Positions 57,652 through 64,000 of a stretch of DNA of 64,000 nucleotides are shown here, piece after piece. Source of the stretch: Symsagittifera roscoffensis (Eukaryota; Xenacoelomorpha; Acoela; Convolutidae); NCBI RefSeq assembly GCF_963678635.1, contig NC_087067.1, positions 47,604,001-47,668,000 of the forward strand. The letters run 5' to 3'. The notes beneath the pieces were generated by a model that worked only from the letters and a program-made list of their open reading frames with translations, was not told the origin of the DNA and did no database searches. The position numbers and the translations under genes are program-made. Every line of letters starts with the position of its first letter. Position 1 is the first letter of the stretch.

Positions 57652-58180
57652 GTCTTAGTGTTAAAAAAGTTGAAAATTAACATCACGAAACAATTTTAAT
57701 GGGTAAGAATGACTTTTTGAAAGTTCCCTACAAAAAATGAAATTCAATTAATTTCTAAACTTGGATAACAAATGCTTTTTTTGGCCATCAGAAAATGTAC
57801 TTTGATCTAGAATCGCTCCATAGAAACTTTTGAAAAACTTCGTAAGGTATTGTATTTCGAAACTGAACTTTCATCAGCAGTTTGATTACCTGTCCTTCTT
57901 TCTGACAAAAAAAAACGGAGTCAATTTCTCAGTTCGGGATAGACAGCATGTTGCCAAAACTCAGAGGTTTTTTATTTTAAGCGTTGGCTCAAGTATGATG
58001 GACAAAATTTACAAATTATTCATTAGACGAAGAAAAAAAGAATTCAGCTTGAAGTGACATTGATAGGGTCGTGGAAAAAATCATATAGTGTTCTTTCCAG
58101 ATTTAGCTTCTACAGCCAGTGCTAAGCATTTGACAAACCAATACCAGGACAAACTGAGCATTCTGTGAATAATAAGCGGA
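57652..58180. other. No recognised feature
   Basis: AT-rich, short ORFs only. Confidence 0.4.
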
Positions 58181-58189
58181 ACGCGCGAC

Positions 58190-58800
58190 AAGCCATAATC
58201 ACATTTTTCGCGGAATCCGAAACTTTGCTATCTTTTTTATCTTCTCAGCGGTTTTGGATTCCACAAACAATACCTAAAACATTGTACAGCTCATAATTGC
58301 TCCAAAAATGCGAATTTGCGGAGTCTGCAAAAGTGTTTGCACAAACCAGAACAGTGTGAGGAATCCATAAAACAAATGATAAGACATTTGTATACTAAAT
58401 TGAGCTGTTGCGAAATCCACAACTGTACGTGAAATCCGCAATTTATAAGTGAAGTCCACAAATTGAAAAGGGAATCCGCATTTTGTTTGCGGATTCCAAT
58501 TACATACATATTTATTTGTAGTAGCGATTTAGCTTACATCTTTTATTTACTAGTTGGTCACAAGCAAGTTCAATCTGAATAACTACGTTGATCAGCTACC
58601 AGTTGAAATATTTGTCAATCTGAATTCATGTCACTTACATCGATCTCAATTTCTGTAACCAAACTTCGATATCATATCCTGTCAAATATGCCAATCTTCG
58701 ATCTCAACACCCTGTCATTCATACCACTTCGATCTCATTTCCTGTCAGCCCAAACTTGATCTCCATTCCTGCCGTCAATCTCAGTTTCTGCAAAATGAAC
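58190..58800 (+). repeat. Second copy of the GGAATCC-motif dispersed repeat
   Basis: Same block order and orientation as 33033-33720: tcgcggaatccgaaac, ggttttggattccacaaa, gttgcgaaatccacaact, cacaagcaagttcaatc, gatcagctaccag and a degraded minisatellite of acttcgatctcaa units. Spacing differs by small indels. Confidence 0.65.
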
Positions 58801-60310
58801 AAATAAACAATCAATAAAGTAAACTCGCATCCAGATTCATCAGTTAAATTCAATCAGTTCCATTAAAGTAAATATATTTTAATTTGGCGTTGTTCGAATA
58901 CTTTCAAATTGCGAACATATAGTTTGACGAAGAAGCATTTTCACGAACATATATATTTTTTGAAGTTAACGTTTATTTCAGCTGTACTTATTAAAGCAAG
59001 CTCGCGCCATAACAAAAGGTATTCTCAGGGTGACTTCTGCATTTTCGATGGATTTCATTCCAGCAAATGCTCGTTTCTTCTTGCAATCAAATTTCAAATA
59101 TCTGACACCGAGCTTTTCTCCGGCGCGCAAGATAGACGACCCCAGCTATGATTACAAATTCGAATACGGTGTATAGATACAATAGGGTAAACTGTAATAC
59201 CAATAGCAATAGGAATCAGTTGCATCTGGAAATGCAGTATAAATTTTTAGGAAATCAGATGAAACGGATGATAATATACAGATTATCAGGATAATTGGAT
59301 GTAATTAATTAGTGGATTAGTTACACATTCAATTAGTTACACAATAATTTTACCTGGTTTCACCGCTGATGCATGGAGCAAACTTCAAGGAGATATAAAT
59401 TTCTGGCGACTCATAATAATCAAGGCGACTCATAATTGCCAAAATTTCTTCCTGTATTTTTTCCTACTTGTTTGTTGTTCATGGCTTGGCTCTGAAGAAG
59501 GATTGTGTCTAGGTTTCTCAGTTTCCTTAATCAAATTATATATGAAATCCTCTGGCAGTCATTCTCCGATTCGTTTCCTTGATTCGGCTTGCGACTCCTT
59601 TCTCAAATCGGAGTACTTAACATTTGAATTGCCACTGCCTGATGGTCCATTCCCTGCAGTATTCCGAGGTTTGTCGACCAAACGAACTGCGCACTGGTAC
59701 AGGAAATATTCCATGCTGCTGCGTTTTCTTTTCGGTTTTCTGGGTCTCTAAGGATCGAACTTCCCGCACCACAGACTATTTAATTTTTCAGCACCAATCG
59801 CTGAAAAATAATAAAACAACAGCATATTCCCAGATGGAAGTGACGGGTTCGAGGTCTTGTACTTTTTCTCAGCTTGATTACATGGATAAATGAGTGAACT
59901 GAGGACCGGTTGAATGGTTGAATTGAAATGTGTCTGAGTTCGAGAATTGACTAATGACAATTTTCCTGATGCAAGACTAATGCGTCACTGATAAGGACGG
60001 CTTCAGGAATAATAACTGCACTGTAATTCTGCTTATCGGTCTATACCATTATGGCATAGATGCTACAGTCTTCTGGTGTGCTAAAAAGATTGGAAAATAT
60101 CGAAGCTAATCTTAGGTGGACTCTTATCTTGATCCATTGTTTATCTTGATCCTGGTGTTTCAATTACCTTGATGCCAATAAGTCATGGGAGCTTGGCCGC
60201 TAAATTTAATTTAGTTCATCCTCATCTTGTGGTCAATATTAGTTGCATCTCTCATTTTACATCTGAATCTACTAAAAACGTCCGAGTCAGAAAAACGCTG
60301 AACGCAGAGA
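58801..60310. other. No recognised feature
   Basis: ORFs of up to 89 codons (for example 59503-59893 in two frames) show no recognisable domain. No repeat noted. Confidence 0.4.
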
Positions 60311-60321
60311 GCTCATTTTAA

Positions 60322-61281
60322 GTGCCTTCCAGTTCTCCATCAACATTTACAATGCCTTCTAGCATGCCTGTGCCTCCTCCAGTACTCGTAGCTTTAGAAT
60401 TAACATCATTTGCTCCTCTGAAAACGGTAGTCCTTTGCGAGCACCACAGTGACATTTCGCCTCGCCAATTCCGCCTACATAAGGACAACCAAGTAACCCT
60501 CTGCGATATGTTCGTTCAGGTTCCTCATTGGTTCATGACTGCCAGCCTCAGCATTATCAGCAAGCTCCAGACTATCTGGATTTCATTATGTCGGCATCTC
60601 CATTCCGAATTCTCTATGGCCATCGGCGTTTCCTCACTATCGAGAAATTGCAAGAGAACCGCCTGGCCATGGGAGGCGAAAGCAACCTCCAATGGAACAA
60701 CGAGCCGATCGTCTCAAGGAAACACGAGAACACAAGAAGAACGACGAGCCAGCAGGAAGCCGCAACAGTGATTATACAGAGTCAAAGAATGCAGGCGAAA
60801 GCATAAAAGGTTCAAGGAGAGTTTTAGAGTCGTGCATTGAGCCAGAGCATGGTCAGCAATTTTGATGTGAAAAATCCCGTCTTAATTTTTGTTTGATATT
60901 AGGTTTGATTGCCTTGCAATAATCCAAGAAAAATGGTGTGTTGTTGGATTACCACGGCAAAGTAGAAACCAACATCAATGCCGACCAGTACTACCTCATA
61001 CGAGGAGTTCTGATGGAATTTGAGGGAACTACTAGGCGATTGATCGATGCTTCAAATGAGGACTGCCCATTTGATAAACGGAACGTTTGCCTGGGTCATT
61101 AATCGGACCACGCCGCCCAGAAAAAAAACCAGGCCAATATGAAGATGGTAGAAGTTATATTTTTCTGCATATGCGGAAGATTAGTCATCTTAAAAGCCAG
61201 GAGAGACATTGTTCCTTTCGAGCAACTGTGCTTTGAACTTAGGGCTAAGGTTGCCCAAGCGTTGGTTGACAAGAGCAGTTA
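60322..61281 (+). pseudogene. Possible host gene fragment or retropseudogene, GC-richer island
   Basis: The stretch is less AT-rich than its surroundings and has overlapping ORFs to 149 codons. One frame gives a Gln/Pro/Tyr-rich segment (HDCQPQHYQQAPDYLDFIM). Further on, from about 60935, a frame of about 110 codons with one stop reads VLLDYHGKVETNINADQYYL, IRGVLMEFEG and CPFDKRNVCLGH. Codon-like composition suggests former coding sequence. No family recognised, and frames do not join cleanly. Confidence 0.3.
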
Positions 61282-61399
61282 AAGTGCTTTTGGTTTTCAG
61301 TAGTAGAAGAGTGAGCAGAGGTAGGGTGGGGGAGGGGTTGGGTGACCCTCATGTTTTAAGATAATGCATAGAGAATCCGGTCACTCACCTACGTTTTAG

Positions 61400-64000
61400 G
61401 TTTTAGGATAAAAAATAGCTTTTCTAATGTCATAGGATAAGTTATAGGTTTCCCAATGTTTTCAGATAGGTAATGATAAGGTTTCAGTGCGAGTTTAAGA
61501 GAATAGTAAGAAAAACTGTATTTTCTAGTTTTTTCGCAAAAATCTCGGCGCGCTTTAGGTAATTGGTAAATATCAATAGTTAATTATTGTAGATTGTGGT
61601 ATGAAGAACTTGTAATTAGTTTTTTTGTTTCAGGGTAAGTCAATAGAAAGAGTTTCAAAACTAGATTTTTATCAAAAAAAAAATAAAAATTTCAAAAAAA
61701 CTTCAAAACACGATATGTTTTGCTTTAATTTGAACTTTCATCTAATTTTTAGATATTTTTACATTTGAAAACAGTGTTCAAGCTACCTAAAGCTTGCTAG
61801 AATCTACCCGAAACACAGCTAAGTCCTCCGAAGACTCGAAAAATTGGTCAAATTAGAAAAAAAAATTGTTATGTAGAAGACATCAAAATAGACTCAGCAG
61901 CTGCCCACAATTTTTTACGCTCTATATCTACTTTGCTAATAATTTTCTGTCCTAGAGTAAATCCATGCTGTGAACAACATCAATTCTACAAATTTAAATT
62001 TTTTTTCCAAAGTATTGCTCGAAACTTCCTTGATTCGATTCTACTTCGTTTTTTTTTGTTAAAGAATAATCAAAATTCATTTAAGCAGTTCAAAATTATA
62101 TTCAAAATTTATACGATACCAAACTAATTAAGTCAAATGTAATATGTGAGACTTGTTCAATTTTCTGCTAATTTACTATAAAGATATGTTTGAAACAAGT
62201 TTTAATCACATTTATGACCCCAGGTCCGTTTATGAAACAGATTTGGAGGATTTTTCCATTTCAAGTTTCAAAAACTGTATCTGTTTTTAAAAAAAAAAAA
62301 ACTGGTGAATGTATACAATTTTCTTATATTCACCTTTGTTTTAAGGTAAGTAACAGCTTTTATAAAGAATTAGGATAGGTTATAGGCTTCCCAATGTGTT
62401 CAGATAGGTAATGGTAAGGTTTCAGTGTGAGTGTTAGAGAAATAAAAGAAAAACGTTATTTTTTTAGTTTATTCGCAAAAGTCTCGGCGCTCGTTGTTCC
62501 TATCGTTATATGAGTTAAGTTAAATTACGGTAAATTTTTCGAGCAGATTTCCATTAAATTTGCTACATTTTTACCAGAAATTTTACTTTTTCGGTGCTAA
62601 TTTTTTTTGCAAAATCTGTTCATTTGGAGTAAAATAATTATATCAGTAATCAAAAATTTGCGTTCAAATTATTATTTTCCTTGAATTGTCAAAAAAATTT
62701 AGTACGAAGCTCTGCTGTAGAAATACTTTTAAGTAAAAACAAATATCATTGAGGACTAGAACGGATAAATACATAAAGTTTCAGATTATAAGAAAAGTGT
62801 ACACATCCACCAGATTTGTTAAAAACAGATACAGTTTTTGAAACTTGACATAAAAAAGTCCGCCAAGAATGTTTCACATACGGACCTGGGTTGATAATTG
62901 TGATAAGATTTTGGATAAAACATGTGTTTATGGTGAGTTAGCAAGAAACTGACCATTTCTCACAGATCACATTTGACCTAAATATTGTACAAGTTTTGAT
63001 TTTACTATGTCACGTTCAAACGAGTTTTGAATAAGCTTTTAGAAAACAAAAATAGAAACGACTCATTGAAATTTTCAACAATTTTTTTGATTCATGGTAA
63101 GTCAATGGTAAGAGTTTCAAAAAGTAGATTTTTAACAAAAAGTACAAAACTTTTCAAAAGAAAACACGATAAAATTTGGTATATTTTGATTTTTATCTAT
63201 TTTATTAGATGGTTTCACTTTTTAAAACAGTGTTTTTATTACCAGAAACTTTGCTGAAACCTAACTGAAACGCAGCTAAAACTTCCGAAGACTCGGAAAA
63301 ATTGTCAAAATTTTAAAACTGATATGTACAAGTCATCAAGTTAGACTCAAGTTTTACGCTCCAGGTCTACTTTGCTGCTAATTTTTTGTCCTAGAGGATA
63401 TCTATGCTGTAAGCAACATCAGTTCTAAACTTTTTAATACCATTTTTAAAATATTGTTGAAAATTTCCATGATTCGACTTTGTTTTGCATTTTTTATTAA
63501 ACATTAAACAAAATTCATTTGAGCAGGTCAAAATTATAATCAAAATATATACAATACCAAAATAATTCAGTCAAGTGTGATTTGTGAGAAATGTTCAATT
63601 TTCTACTAATTTACCATCAACACATTTTGTATCCACACATATAAAATTTTAATAACATTTTCAAAAAACTGTTGAAAATTTCAATGATTCCAATCTATTT
63701 TCGTTTTACTAAATCTTATTCAAAATTCTTTTGAACGGGACAAAGTAAAATTAAAACTTGTACATTAACACAATATTTAGGTCAAATGTGATCTGTGAGA
63801 AATGTTCAGTTTTTTGCTAACTCACTATAAACACATGTTTATCCAAGTTTTCATCACAATTATCACCCCAGTTCCGTACATAAAACAGATTTGGAGGAAC
63901 TTTCTATGTCAAGTTTGGAAAACTAAACCTGTTTTTTAATGAAACTGGTAGATGTGTAAATTTTCATCCGTTTTAGTCGTCATTGCGCCTTGTCATTTCT
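61400..64000. repeat. Nested direct and inverted repeats to the right edge
   Basis: 61400-61553 matches 62341-62492. 61627-62290 matches 63090-63950 in the same orientation. 62775-63020 is the inverse of about 63735-63990 (atgtcaagttt ... ctgttttt). The right block also holds a tandem unit of about 205 bp (63427-63620 and 63640-63840). No coding sequence. The structure probably continues beyond the window. Confidence 0.65.

Overview
The window reads as AT-rich nuclear DNA of an invertebrate animal. The only host gene I can name is an intron-containing cytosolic ribosomal protein P2 gene (RPLP2, minus strand, 39583-40109). A TTTCAG acceptor lies 8 nt before its ATG, and a second gene-like exon starts 190 nt downstream. 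This would fit a trans-splicing lineage such as nematodes, but the taxon is inference. The window has a 200-base assembly gap and is otherwise dominated by mobile DNA of several classes.

Layout. (1) 1-14165, minus strand: a large retrovirus-like Ty3/gypsy element. In transcription order it has an LTR/leader-like region, a small basic ORF, a 1341-codon Gag-protease ORF, Pol (RT, RNase H, integrase) in the -1 frame and broken once near 5240, two short hydrophobic ORFs, a 378-codon Pro/Ser/Thr/Gln/Asn-rich ORF with no methionine, and an Env-like region in three frames that runs off the left edge. (2) 14.2-37 kb: gene-poor DNA. It holds a related LTR fragment, an inverted-repeat-bounded AT-rich block, a 2-3 kb tandem duplication whose second copy carries extra insertions (one a clean hAT-type element with an 8-bp target duplication), hairpins, simple repeats, a tRNA-like relic and a possible two-exon gene at 17.1-17.8 kb.

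(3) 37.2-40.2 kb: the host-gene island, with RPLP2, an adjacent same-strand exon, an unidentified spliced gene on the minus strand and a small two-exon gene on the plus strand with a polyadenylation signal. (4) 40.5-47.8 kb: a mosaic of Penelope-like elements (GIY-YIG, LTR-like direct repeats, hammerhead-like motifs) and two copies of a non-LTR LINE family with (TAC)n tails. One LINE copy shows the 5'-inversion expected from twin priming. (5) 48.5-52.1 kb: two nearly identical tandem copies of a decayed reverse-transcriptase element, one lacking an internal ~1.02 kb. (6) 52.7-56 kb: a decayed protein-primed DNA polymerase B of Polinton/Maverick (adintovirus-like) type. (7) 57-64 kb: the gap, a second copy of a dispersed repeat family, a possible gene fragment at 60.3-61.3 kb, and nested direct and inverted repeats to the right edge.

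Most protein-coding potential is therefore selfish DNA. Only the first retroelement looks young enough that long ORFs survive. The Penelope, LINE, RT and polymerase copies carry multiple frameshifts and stops. All family calls were made by eye from motifs; none was checked by database search.
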